DNA from: an uncultured Lachnospiraceae bacterium
GTDB lineage: Bacteria > Bacillota > Clostridia > Lachnospirales > Lachnospiraceae
Length of the DNA stretch: 64,000 bases
Assembly: GCA_947164865.1 (NCBI GenBank)
Contig: CAMUYA010000004.1
Location: 62,001-126,000 of the forward strand
Direction of reading: 5' to 3'
Within the stretch, counting starts at the first letter, position 1. Each line of letters opens with the position of its first letter. The position numbers and the translations under genes are program-made. Shown one piece after another: positions 37,708-46,875 of the stretch. The notes under the pieces were generated by a model. That model saw only the letters and a program-made list of their open reading frames with translations, had not been told where the DNA came from and made no database searches.

Positions 37708-39904
37708 AAGAATCGGTAAAATATTATCAGCTCTCCTGGCATCAGTGCTGTTGGCACTCACGATGCCGCACTTTACCCTCCCTTTTGGTTCCTCTGACAT
37801 CTCTGCCGTCAAAGCTGCCGACGAAATTGACGGTCACAGCTTTGTGGCAGAGAGCAGCAGGTACCGGCTCTACATGAGAGAGGATGATCTATCCATAGTA
37901 GTGGAGGATAAAGAGACAGGAGCTTACATGGAATCGGCTGTAAGCTATGATGACGGAAAGAGCAACAACACCTGGCTGGGAGCTATGAAGTCCGCCGTTG
38001 TTATCACAATGATAAACGGAAACGACGACACCCAGCAGGCTGACCTTATAAACGACAATGTATCGCTGAAGACAACTAAAACCGACAAAGGTTTTTCATC
38101 CGAGATCTACTGGAGTAAATACAGGTTCGGAATGACTCTTAAAGTGGAGATCACGGATGACGGTGTAAAGGCGTTTATTCCGGATGATTCGATCCACGAG
38201 GACGGGGACAGCTACTTCATCGGAACCATCGCCATCTACCCCTATATGGGAAGTTCCTACCTGGACGATAAGGAAGGATATATCCTGGTTCCCGACGGAA
38301 ACGGGGCGCTTATCTATCTCGATGATAAAGAGGGAAAGTTCAAGAGCGGATTTTCCGGAATGATTTACGGAAGCGATGTGGGATTCGACGAGTCGGATGT
38401 GACCACTCTTCTGAAGGAAAGATACAATACCATATCCGATGCGGAAAAGGTTATAGCGCCGGTATTCGGAATAGCTCACACGGATGACGGGATCGCATAT
38501 CTTGCGGTGGTGGAAGACGGTGAGGCCAGAGCTACCATAGAGTGTATACCAAACGGCGTCTCGGTTGATTACAACAGGGCATATGCAAAATTCATTTTAA
38601 GAAAGACTTACACTCAGCCCACAAGTAACAACTCGACCGCGGGATCGCTCCACATTTACGAATCGGAAAGAAGTCATTCGGACCTGGGAGTGAGATACAT
38701 ATTCCTTTCGGAGGATGATGCGGATTACTCGGGTATGGCTAATGCCTACAGAGAGTATCTCACATCAAACGGATATCTGAATAAGGCGGATGACTCCTAC
38801 AAAACAAGGATAGATTTCCTCGGAACCGAACGTGAGAAATGGGTTATAGGAACCACACCGGTGGTGATGACCACAGTCGATGACATCTATGAGATATATG
38901 ACGATCTGGCATCAGAGAACGTGACGGATATCCTGTCGGTTTACAAGGGATGGCAGAAGGAAGGCCTTTACAGTGTTCCTATCAGCTCCTACAGCGTTGA
39001 CCGGAATATCGGAGGAAAGGCTAAGCTCACAAAGCTCATAAACGATGCAGCCGGAAGAGGGATCGACCTTTACCTTTACAATGATGCTTTGCTTATCAAT
39101 CCTGACGAGAAAAATGCGACATTCAATGTGGTAAAGAAGATAAACAAGAGAAGATTCGAGATGACAACCTATATGGATGTCTACAAAAAGCTCTTGTACA
39201 TAATCCCATCGAGAAGCGAAGCTCTTTTGGACAGGTTTGTTAAGAGCTACACCTCAAAGGGGGTAAACAAGGTTGCACTTGCGGGTATCACCGGAAATCT
39301 TTTTTCCTACAATTACAGCGGAAAGAATTATTCGAGATATGACACTCAGGATTCTTATTCCGGAACAGTTGCAAAGCTTGCGGGAAACACGGACCTGATA
39401 ATGGAGCAGCCTTTCGCATACCTCTGGGCGGACACGGGAGCATTTCTGGACATGCCTCTTTACACCTCGGCTTATATTTTTGAGGATGAGAGCATACCCT
39501 TCCTTAGCATGGTACTCAAGGGAAGCATACCGGTGTATGCGGAATATGTGAATTTCGAAGCCAACAAACAGGAATTCTTCTTAAAGATGGTAGAAAGCGG
39601 AAGTTTCCCTTCCTTCTATATCACCAAAGAGAGTTCCGCAGAGCTTATTTATACCAATTCCGGTGATGTGTACAGCTCGGAATACAGCTCGTATAAAGAT
39701 ACGATCAGGGAGTACGACGAGCAGCTCGGAGATCTTAATGAGATGCTTGGAGATGCACAGATCATCGAGCACGAAATACTCGGAAACGGAATAACAAAGG
39801 TCACCTACTCAAACGGTATCAGAATATACATAAACTACAGCCGTGAAGAAGCAGAGGCTGACGGAATAACAGTCGATGCAATGTCCTATGAGGTAGGCAG
39901 GTAA
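37697..39904 (+). CDS. Secreted DUF5696-family protein
   Basis: I take this as a DUF5696 protein from its size, signal peptide and position between paired sugar permeases, a neighbourhood I recall for that family. Residues 1-40 are a signal peptide (KILSALLASVLLALTMP, cut near AVKA). The first 330 residues are beta-rich; the rest (SENVTDILSVYKGWQKEGLY, GIDLYLYNDALLINPDEKNA, NTDLIMEQPFAYLWADTG) has the alternating pattern of a TIM barrel like glycoside hydrolases, but no catalytic pair can be named. The TTG at 37697 with GGAGAGG about 12 bases before it gives a clean signal peptide; a longer TTG start at 37676 is possible. It overlaps the NHL gene by 11 bases. Confidence 0.72.
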   Translation: MAHKRIGKILSALLASVLLALTMPHFTLPFGSSDISAVKAADEIDGHSFVAESSRYRLYMREDDLSIVVEDKETGAYMESAVSYDDGKSNNTWLGAMKSAVVITMINGNDDTQQADLINDNVSLKTTKTDKGFSSEIYWSKYRFGMTLKVEITDDGVKAFIPDDSIHEDGDSYFIGTIAIYPYMGSSYLDDKEGYILVPDGNGALIYLDDKEGKFKSGFSGMIYGSDVGFDESDVTTLLKERYNTISDAEKVIAPVFGIAHTDDGIAYLAVVEDGEARATIECIPNGVSVDYNRAYAKFILRKTYTQPTSNNSTAGSLHIYESERSHSDLGVRYIFLSEDDADYSGMANAYREYLTSNGYLNKADDSYKTRIDFLGTEREKWVIGTTPVVMTTVDDIYEIYDDLASENVTDILSVYKGWQKEGLYSVPISSYSVDRNIGGKAKLTKLINDAAGRGIDLYLYNDALLINPDEKNATFNVVKKINKRRFEMTTYMDVYKKLLYIIPSRSEALLDRFVKSYTSKGVNKVALAGITGNLFSYNYSGKNYSRYDTQDSYSGTVAKLAGNTDLIMEQPFAYLWADTGAFLDMPLYTSAYIFEDESIPFLSMVLKGSIPVYAEYVNFEANKQEFFLKMVESGSFPSFYITKESSAELIYTNSGDVYSSEYSSYKDTIREYDEQLGDLNEMLGDAQIIEHEILGNGITKVTYSNGIRIYINYSREEAEADGITVDAMSYEVGR

Positions 39905-40983
39905 TGAGTGATATTAACAATCAGGTAAAACAAGATATCGAAGAGAAGAAGCCGAAAAGAGTGCGCGTAAAGCGCGGGAAGCTCGAAGCCCGCGAAGCAA
40001 GGATGGGCTACTTCTTTGTCCTCCCCTGGATCATCGGAACGCTGATCTTTGTGCTTATCCCGCTGGGGCAGTCCTTTTACTACATGTGGTACAACATAAG
40101 GATCACACCCCTGGGAACAAAGTTCAACTTTGTGGGAACGGGAAACTTCACCCAGATATGGCTTGAGAATCCGGAGTTTCCGCAGCAGCTGGTCACATAC
40201 ATCTGGCAGACGATAGTCGAGGTTCCGATAATAGTCGTCTTCGCGCTGATAATCGCGATAATGCTGAACGGAAAGATAAAGGCTAAAGCATTTTTCAGAC
40301 TGATATTTTTCCTTCCCGTTATCATAGTCAGCGGACCGGTCATGAACATGCTGGTGAGCGAAGGAGCATCCACGATCCCCGCCATGAACACACAGGCGGT
40401 CATAAACGCTTTGGACACATTCCTTCCTTACTCGGTGGCCACATCCATCGGTGAGCTTTTCGGAAATATGATAATGGTTCTCTGGTACTCCGGAGTACAG
40501 ATCCTCATATTCCTGTCGGCTCTGCAGAAGGTGGATCCCTCGCTTTACGAAGCAGCAAAGATGGATGGTGGAAGTGGCTGGGAATGCTTTTGGAAGATAA
40601 CCCTTCCGACGATCAAAAACTTTATACTTCTGAATGCGGTTTACACAGTTATTTTCCTCTCTAGCAACGAACAGAACTCGCTGATAGTAATGATCAAAAA
40701 TGCCATGTTCTCGGGTACCAAGGAGAAAGGATACGGATATGCATCCGCCATGGCATGGATGTACTCGATAGTGGTAACGCTTATCGTGCTTCTGTTCTTC
40801 CTCATTCTCGGAAGCAAGAAGGATCAGTACGACAGACTGGTTCAAAAGAGAAAGAGGATGCTCAAACGTGAGGAGAGACTGTCAAGGAAGATAGAAAGGA
40901 GGGGCGTAAGGAATGTCAGAAAACTTGAACGCGCAAGGCGCAGCCACCGCTACAAGACTTACGACGGCAGCGGAGACTATTAG
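39904..40983 (+). CDS. Sugar ABC transporter permease (MalF type), pair 2
   Basis: 359 aa with six helices; EAA loop EAAKMDGGSGWECFWKITLPTIKN near 217. It is longer than its pair-1 counterpart because of a basic N-terminal leader (KKPKRVRVKRGK) and a very basic C-terminal tail of about 50 residues, which overlaps the next gene by 71 bases. Start in a TAATG overlap with the DUF5696 gene, so strongly coupled. Confidence 0.9.
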   Translation: MSDINNQVKQDIEEKKPKRVRVKRGKLEAREARMGYFFVLPWIIGTLIFVLIPLGQSFYYMWYNIRITPLGTKFNFVGTGNFTQIWLENPEFPQQLVTYIWQTIVEVPIIVVFALIIAIMLNGKIKAKAFFRLIFFLPVIIVSGPVMNMLVSEGASTIPAMNTQAVINALDTFLPYSVATSIGELFGNMIMVLWYSGVQILIFLSALQKVDPSLYEAAKMDGGSGWECFWKITLPTIKNFILLNAVYTVIFLSSNEQNSLIVMIKNAMFSGTKEKGYGYASAMAWMYSIVVTLIVLLFFLILGSKKDQYDRLVQKRKRMLKREERLSRKIERRGVRNVRKLERARRSHRYKTYDGSGDY

Positions 40984-41920
40984 AAAGACCTTTACAAAAG
41001 AAAAGCTCCACCGGTTTATCTTCGGTACAAGAGAGAAACAGGGAGTGGGCAAGATGATAGTGATATACGCACTTCTCATCTGCATAGGCTTCGTTTATCT
41101 CTACCCGATGCTCTATATGATAAGCACCAGCTTTATGAGCCGGGATGATCTGCTGGATACATCGGTCAAGTGGATACCGAGCACATTTTACTTTCAGAAT
41201 TACATAGATGCGGGAAAGTCGATGGACTTTTTGATGTCCTTCCTTAAGGGCATTGCGATAGCAGGGCTCCCCACCCTTTGCAATATTGTGATCTGCATGC
41301 TGGTGGGCTACGGATTCGCAAGGTACGACTTCAAAGGGAAAAAGATAATGATGGGTCTTCTCATCTTCTCTTACATCCTTCCGAGTCAGGTGACCATGAT
41401 ACCGACCTATGTGCTGTACAACAACATGAAGATACTTGGCACGATACTCACGTTTGTGATCCCCGCGCTTTTCGGAAACGGACTGAATGCACCTATCTTC
41501 ATACTGATCTTTTATCAGTTCTTCAGGCAGATACCGAAGGTGCTCACGGAGGCGGCAGCTATCGATGGAGCAGGACACTTCAAGACATTCTTCCGTATCG
41601 CGGTTCCATCAGCGATACCTGCGATAGTTACAGTAGTACTATTCTCATTCGTGTGGTACTGGAATGAGTCCTATCTGACAGAGCTGTATGTGCAGGGACT
41701 TGCATCAAAGAGCATCTGGACGAATCTGGTGGTTCAGCTCAAAAACTTTGATATGTCGTTTACCACAAAGGCATCTGTCGGAGATACCGCAACGAGCCTC
41801 AACGAATCGGTGAGGATGGCGGCCACCACCATCAGTATCCTTCCGCTGCTTGTTATGTATCTGATCCTTCAGAAGCAGTTTGTGGAGAGTATAGACAGGG
41901 CAGGTATAACCGGAGAATAA
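40913..41920 (+). CDS. Carbohydrate ABC transporter permease (MalG type), pair 2
   Basis: 335 aa with six helices; EAA loop EAAAIDGAGHFKTFFRIAVPSAIP near 210, and a long soluble N-terminal stretch before the first helix (about 48). The ATG at 40913 lies inside the preceding gene, with GGAGGGG 7-13 bases upstream, so the overlap is real rather than a frameshift. It pairs with the 39904 product. The binding-protein lipoprotein follows after 91 bases. Confidence 0.9.
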   Translation: MSENLNAQGAATATRLTTAAETIRKTFTKEKLHRFIFGTREKQGVGKMIVIYALLICIGFVYLYPMLYMISTSFMSRDDLLDTSVKWIPSTFYFQNYIDAGKSMDFLMSFLKGIAIAGLPTLCNIVICMLVGYGFARYDFKGKKIMMGLLIFSYILPSQVTMIPTYVLYNNMKILGTILTFVIPALFGNGLNAPIFILIFYQFFRQIPKVLTEAAAIDGAGHFKTFFRIAVPSAIPAIVTVVLFSFVWYWNESYLTELYVQGLASKSIWTNLVVQLKNFDMSFTTKASVGDTATSLNESVRMAATTISILPLLVMYLILQKQFVESIDRAGITGE

Positions 41921-42011
41921 GGTCTGATAAATGGAATACGAGCACTCAATTGTGAGGGTGCGTAGATAAAGAATCGTGATTATATGCATCACTATACATA
42001 AGGAGGTAGTT

Positions 42012-43556
42012 ATGAAAAAGAACAAAATTGTGGCAGCTCTTCTTTCAGCAGCAATGGTTGTAGGGCTTCTTGCAGGATGTTCTAAAGGAGGATCCACGGG
42101 CGGATCCAACGGAGGATCAACCGGCGGAGCAGACACCGGAGCTGTGAGCGAGGATGGCGTTACCACAGAAAACATCACATTGACCTACTGGCACTACGAG
42201 GATGAGACAACCATCGGACTTCTTGCCGAGGCTTTTATGAAAAAGTATCCCAACATAAAAGTTGAATGCAAGCAGATCGCCGACATGTCTACAGACCTCT
42301 CGGCAGCTGCGGCTGCAGGGGAATTCCCCGATGTATTCTCGGGAACGGATTCCGACACAGCTCTTGCAAACATGTATTGGCTGGATATCACCGATTATGT
42401 TGAGAACGACCCCGACATGAACAACATGATGGTTTCCATCAAGAATTACGGTATCGGAAAGTTTGACACCGACAGATGGTTCGGACTTCCCACATGGTAT
42501 CAGCCCAGTGCGATATTTATTGACAGGAATGTCATAACAAAGCTTAATCTGCAGATGCCCAGAACTGACTGGACATGGGATGAGATGATACAGCTCATCA
42601 AGGATGCAACAGTAGATGATCGTACAGGCATGAAGTATTACGGATTGGGATACTACAACAGACTTGATTCACTGTATGGCATTGCTGCCTGTGCTACCGC
42701 AGAGCGTGCCATCAAGGGTGAGTTCGGATTTGACGGAAACGATTTCGATCTTTCTTACTGGGCTATCGGAGAGCAGGAATTCGGTGACCTTAAGACCGGC
42801 GGATATGTTGCGCCTCAGCAGGATACTCAGGCTATGGAGGACTGGTCCGGAGACTGGGGAACCTGGTTTGGTTCAACAGGTCACGTAGCAGTATTCTCAG
42901 AGGGCTTCTGGTCATATCAGAACATCTGGGCTACCGATGGGTATCAGGAGCAGTACGGACTTGATATTGTTCCCTATGTAACACCCAATGTAGTGGATGA
43001 GAAGGATCACAACATCATAGCAAACATGTATATCGGCGGTGTGTCAACATCATGTGAGCATCCTTATGAAGCATACCTTCTTCTTAAGTTTATGGGTATC
43101 GGAACCGAAGGATGGAAAGCCCGTCTTGATATCTACGAGGACGAGAGCATCACCAATGCATCGGGCGTAGCTCTTAAGCATTCCAACATGCCCGTTCCCA
43201 TGACTCTTGACGAGGAAGTATGGACCAGATATAAGGCAATGTTCCCCACAGATGAGGAGCATAAGCAGTATTGGGATGATTACTTTGCATCCATCACCAG
43301 ACCTGTTCCTTACGGATGGTACTCTATCGCAGGATACTGGAATTTCTGTGATCAGTACTTTAACAAGATAGGCATACACGATCTTGTTGATGCGGGATCG
43401 GCTAAAGCAGCTGACTATGCGGCAGAAGCTACGGAGCAGGCAAACTATTACCATGCGGAAGCAATGCTGTCCTACTTCGGTCCCGGCGGATATGATGTTC
43501 TATCTGAGGAGGATCTGAACAGGTACCAGTCGATTGTTGATTCGTTTGGACAGTAA
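42012..43556 (+). CDS. Sugar ABC transporter solute-binding lipoprotein
   Basis: 514-aa extracellular binding protein anchored by lipidation at Cys in LLAGCSKGG (about 22), followed by a Gly/Ser linker. The body is a type-1 sugar-binding fold (ITLTYWHYEDETTIGLLAEAFMKKYPNIKVECKQI at the mature N terminus, then AAAGEFPDVFSGTDSD). The start is the ATG at 42012 with AAGGAGG about 6 bases upstream; the earlier in-frame ATG at 41976 is rejected. It most likely serves permease pair 2. The long gap and strong ribosome binding site would allow the high expression typical of binding proteins. Confidence 0.92.
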   Translation: MKKNKIVAALLSAAMVVGLLAGCSKGGSTGGSNGGSTGGADTGAVSEDGVTTENITLTYWHYEDETTIGLLAEAFMKKYPNIKVECKQIADMSTDLSAAAAAGEFPDVFSGTDSDTALANMYWLDITDYVENDPDMNNMMVSIKNYGIGKFDTDRWFGLPTWYQPSAIFIDRNVITKLNLQMPRTDWTWDEMIQLIKDATVDDRTGMKYYGLGYYNRLDSLYGIAACATAERAIKGEFGFDGNDFDLSYWAIGEQEFGDLKTGGYVAPQQDTQAMEDWSGDWGTWFGSTGHVAVFSEGFWSYQNIWATDGYQEQYGLDIVPYVTPNVVDEKDHNIIANMYIGGVSTSCEHPYEAYLLLKFMGIGTEGWKARLDIYEDESITNASGVALKHSNMPVPMTLDEEVWTRYKAMFPTDEEHKQYWDDYFASITRPVPYGWYSIAGYWNFCDQYFNKIGIHDLVDAGSAKAADYAAEATEQANYYHAEAMLSYFGPGGYDVLSEEDLNRYQSIVDSFGQ

Positions 43557-43563
43557 GATACTG

Positions 43564-43592
43564 ATTTTACCCCGGGTGAAGCGGGTTAAAAT
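43564..43592 (+). other. Intercistronic hairpin after the binding-protein gene
   Basis: ATTTTAC-CCCG pairs imperfectly with CGGG-TTAAAAT (43564-43573 with 43582-43592). It could protect the upstream message or reduce read-through into the next lipoprotein gene, as often seen after binding-protein genes. Confidence 0.4.
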
Positions 43593-43636
43593 AGAAAAAG
43601 TTATTTAAATACTCAAAATACACAGGAGGAAAACAA

Positions 43637-45673
43637 ATGAAAAAGAAGTTACTTAGCATTCTTCTTTGCGGTGCGATGGCAGCAACTATGTTTGCCGGCT
43701 GCACAAAGGGCGGAGAAACTCCGGCCGAGCCTGCACCTGAGCAGACAGAAGTAGAGACACCCGTAGAAGATACTACTGAGACAGAGCCGGTAGCGACAGG
43801 AGAGATTCCCACGGACTACAAGTACTACTTTTCACTCGACGGAGGAGAAGACGGAGTACATATGGCAGCGAAGGATGGAGCTGCCATAGTGGAAACCGGA
43901 AAGGATCCCATTTATGTTACGGGTGTTAAGGGGCAGGGCCTTTATCTTGACGGCACTGCAGGTGCAAAACTTGACGTAAACGGAGTCGGAGACACTTACT
44001 CTGTTTCATACTGGATGTACTCATCAAGAAATGCGCAGCATATGCCCACTCTTCAGTATGGCCCCGACGTTCACGGCGATGCTACCGGATCGGAGCATTG
44101 GGTTAACTTTACATGGGAGCCTTTTAACCCTGAAGATACCACAAAGACAACATTCCCTATCGTTTGGTCATACGATCAGGCAGGCGGCGGAGACCGTATG
44201 TACTGGTATCCCGATTGGATCGACAACCGTACCGGTGAGTGGCTTAATATAACCATGACAGTTGATCCCAGTGAAGTATCGGCAGACGGATCCATGATCA
44301 TCGCACATCTTTATCTTAACGGTGAGGAAGTGATCGGAACAAGCAGCGACGGTGACAGACCCGTGCAGGTTGTAAACGGAACAATGACCCCTTCCGACAA
44401 TTTTGATTTTCTTCTCGGTGTAAACTACTGGGATACTCCGTTCAAGGGAGTGTTCGACGAGGTATATGTTTTTGACCGCGTACTCACAGCAGCAGAGGCG
44501 AAGGCACTTTTTGAGGCCGGAGATACATCTGCAAAATTCGAAGCTCCTGAAAGAGAAATCGTGATCGAAAAGAATCCCAATGCGATCGAAACGATCGGAA
44601 CGGATGACCTCTCGATGGCGTTCTGGAGTGACTGGTCATCTGCAATTCCTCTTGCAGATGGTGAGACCAAGACAATCGTACTTAAGAATTACTCAAATGG
44701 CGGCGCAACATATAACAACTACGTGCTTGACTTTACAAATCAGCCCCACGAGGCTCATGTAGATCCCAACACCGTGGAGGGTAACGTAGAATACGTTGTT
44801 GTAAGAGCGGATGAATGGGCATGGATCGGCGACATAAATCCTGATTCCGAAAATGCTGCAGATTACTTTGAGGGAACACATTCATGGGGTAACTGGCCCG
44901 TATGGCAGTCAAATGTTATGACTGATGCTACCGTTACTCTTAAGATCACCAGAAACGGAAATGCGATCAGCATCGTTGCAGATAACGTGGATTACAATGG
45001 CGAATCAAACGTAATGAACTATACCGTTAAACAGACTGCACTTACTGATGCGGATGATCTGTATGTAACAGTTCTCGGTGAGGGATGCTACATCGAGATT
45101 CTCGAGATCAATGATCCTATCACTCCTGATGCAAATGCGATCGATGCTATCGGAAACACAGATCTCAACTGTGGATTCTGGTCTGACTGGACAGCAGCAT
45201 ACGGACTTGCTGACGGCGAGACAAAGACGATCAAGCTTAACAATTACAGCATCGGTAAAGAGATTTGGCAGAACTTTGTAATGGCATTTACCAACAAGGA
45301 AACTGCAGCTCATGCAGCTCCCGCAGATCAGTTCCCCGGAGAGTATATGGAGTATGCAGTAGTCCGTGCAGACGGATGGGGCTGGGGAGCTCCCGAAGGC
45401 GATTCGGGTGCAGCAGCTGATTGCTACAGTGTAGAGAAGAGCTACGCAGGTGATACCAATTTCATCAACACCATGAAGGCGGCGGATGTTGAGATCGTTG
45501 CTACCAGAAATGGCGCAGAGATCACTCTTAAGATGACATATACCGGAAAGAAAACAGGTGAGGTTCTTACCGAAGGTTATGTACTTAAGAACAGCGCACT
45601 TGCAGCAGATTCTGAAGTATACTTCTTCTTTACATGTGAAGCAAGCTATGTTGAGCTTCTTTCTGTAGAATGA
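43637..45673 (+). CDS. Surface lipoprotein with LamG-like domain and tandem carbohydrate-binding-like modules
   Basis: 678 aa. Lipobox FAGCTKGG (Cys at about 22), a Glu/Thr/Pro-rich linker (about 28-55), a concanavalin/LamG-like domain (about 56-300: GVKGQGLYLDGTAGAKLDV, YSVSYWMYSS, FKGVFDEVYVFDRVLTAAEAKALFEAG), then two homologous modules (about 310-493 and 497-678). Both modules begin with N-A-I-(E/D)-x-I-G and contain GFWSDW or AFWSDW, LADGETKTI and EYxVVRAD. No catalytic residues are recognised, so I infer a glycan-binding role at the cell surface. It is the last gene before the strong terminator. SD AGGAGG is upstream. Confidence 0.75.
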   Translation: MKKKLLSILLCGAMAATMFAGCTKGGETPAEPAPEQTEVETPVEDTTETEPVATGEIPTDYKYYFSLDGGEDGVHMAAKDGAAIVETGKDPIYVTGVKGQGLYLDGTAGAKLDVNGVGDTYSVSYWMYSSRNAQHMPTLQYGPDVHGDATGSEHWVNFTWEPFNPEDTTKTTFPIVWSYDQAGGGDRMYWYPDWIDNRTGEWLNITMTVDPSEVSADGSMIIAHLYLNGEEVIGTSSDGDRPVQVVNGTMTPSDNFDFLLGVNYWDTPFKGVFDEVYVFDRVLTAAEAKALFEAGDTSAKFEAPEREIVIEKNPNAIETIGTDDLSMAFWSDWSSAIPLADGETKTIVLKNYSNGGATYNNYVLDFTNQPHEAHVDPNTVEGNVEYVVVRADEWAWIGDINPDSENAADYFEGTHSWGNWPVWQSNVMTDATVTLKITRNGNAISIVADNVDYNGESNVMNYTVKQTALTDADDLYVTVLGEGCYIEILEINDPITPDANAIDAIGNTDLNCGFWSDWTAAYGLADGETKTIKLNNYSIGKEIWQNFVMAFTNKETAAHAAPADQFPGEYMEYAVVRADGWGWGAPEGDSGAAADCYSVEKSYAGDTNFINTMKAADVEIVATRNGAEITLKMTYTGKKTGEVLTEGYVLKNSALAADSEVYFFFTCEASYVELLSVE

Positions 45674-45692
45674 TAAAGAATCAATAAAGGCC

Positions 45693-45733
45693 TCCCCGGG
45701 ATGCGGATGCTTTGCATCCCGGGGATTCTTTTT
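45693..45733 (+). terminator. Strong intrinsic terminator of the transport operon
   Basis: A perfect 12-bp stem (TCCCCGGGATGC, 45693-45704, with GCATCCCGGGGA, 45714-45725), a 9-base loop and the run TTCTTTTT. It ends the transcript that starts before the intracellular GH51. Confidence 0.9.
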
Positions 45734-45845
45734 CAAAGCACGGAAAACAGGAAACAAAAGCTGTTACATTGATGCACAGATAAGATAAGTAAAAGCTGAC
45801 CTGCGTATTAATGTATCAGTTTTTAAAGTCGAAAGGGATTAAGAG

Positions 45846-46826
45846 ATGAAAGAAAGACCGAGAAACGGAAAACTGACGGAGTACAACATTCCTTTTATAG
45901 AGCAGCGGGCGGATCCTTTTATAACAAGAAGTGAGGAAGGGAAGTACTATTTTACAGCCTCCGTACCATCATATGACAGGATCATACTCAGATGTTCGGA
46001 TACTCTGGAAGACCTGAAAAATGCCGATGAGAAAACTCTATGGACCAAGCATGATTCCGGTGATATGAGCTGCCATGTATGGGCGCCGGAGCTGCACTTT
46101 CTGGACGGAAAATGGTATATTTATTTTGCGGCTTCCCGTGAGGAAGATATATGGCATCTGCGCCCATACATACTCGAATGCACGGGACCGGATCCCATGA
46201 AGGACGAGTGGATAGAGCGCGGAAAGATACAGCGAAGTGATGATGATATTTATTCCTTTAAGGCATTTTCACTTGATGCTACGATATTTGAAAACAAGGG
46301 TCAGTATTATTATGTCTGGGCAGAAAAGGTGAGTGTGGGAATACAGATCTCGAATCTGTATATCGCCCGAATGGAAAGTCCCACAAAGCTTGCCACAGCC
46401 CAGGTGCTCCTCACCACTCCCGACTACGACTGGGAGAGAGTGGACATATGGGTAAACGAAGGCCCTGCTGTGATAAAGCATGACGGAAAGATATTCCTTA
46501 CCTATTCGGCAAGCGCAACAGGTGAATGCTATTGTATGGGTATGCTTTCTATACCAGAAGACGGAGATCTGCTTGATCCCAGAGCATGGAAGAAGGAAAG
46601 ACAGCCTGTGCTCAGATCCGACAGGGAAAAGGGCATTTACGGTCCCGGCCACAATTCGTTTACCAAAACTGAAGACGGAAAAGATGTGTGCGTGTATCAC
46701 GCAAGAACATATCCTGAAATAGAGGGAGATCCGCTTTACGATCCCAACAGACACACCATGCTTATGGAAGTAAAATGGGATGCTGACGGAAATCCGGTAT
46801 TCGATTATAGTAACAAATTGTATTGA
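45846..46826 (+). CDS. Intracellular GH43 glycosidase, likely exo-arabinofuranosidase
   Basis: 326-aa five-bladed propeller hydrolase without signal peptide. GH43 residues: base Asp at D23 (QRADPFITR), pKa-modulating Asp in SLDATIF (about 144) and acid Glu at E205 (VNEGPAVIKHDGKIFLTYSAS). The compact size, cytoplasmic location and arabinan context point to an exo-acting alpha-1,5-L-arabinofuranosidase on imported arabino-oligosaccharides; beta-xylosidase is the main alternative. AAAGGG lies upstream of the ATG at 45846. It begins a second cluster after the terminator; I found no convincing -35/-10 pair in the 110 bases before it. Confidence 0.85.
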   Translation: MKERPRNGKLTEYNIPFIEQRADPFITRSEEGKYYFTASVPSYDRIILRCSDTLEDLKNADEKTLWTKHDSGDMSCHVWAPELHFLDGKWYIYFAASREEDIWHLRPYILECTGPDPMKDEWIERGKIQRSDDDIYSFKAFSLDATIFENKGQYYYVWAEKVSVGIQISNLYIARMESPTKLATAQVLLTTPDYDWERVDIWVNEGPAVIKHDGKIFLTYSASATGECYCMGMLSIPEDGDLLDPRAWKKERQPVLRSDREKGIYGPGHNSFTKTEDGKDVCVYHARTYPEIEGDPLYDPNRHTMLMEVKWDADGNPVFDYSNKLY

Positions 46827-46875
46827 TAAGTACTCCTTAGTGGAAGATGGCGGATTGCGCCAAATGAGGTTTAAT

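Noticed and set aside
40913..40983. 71-base overlap of two permease genes, suggesting a frameshift
   Set aside because: Both frames are complete, the second gene has a good ribosome binding site and the first ends in a plausible basic tail.
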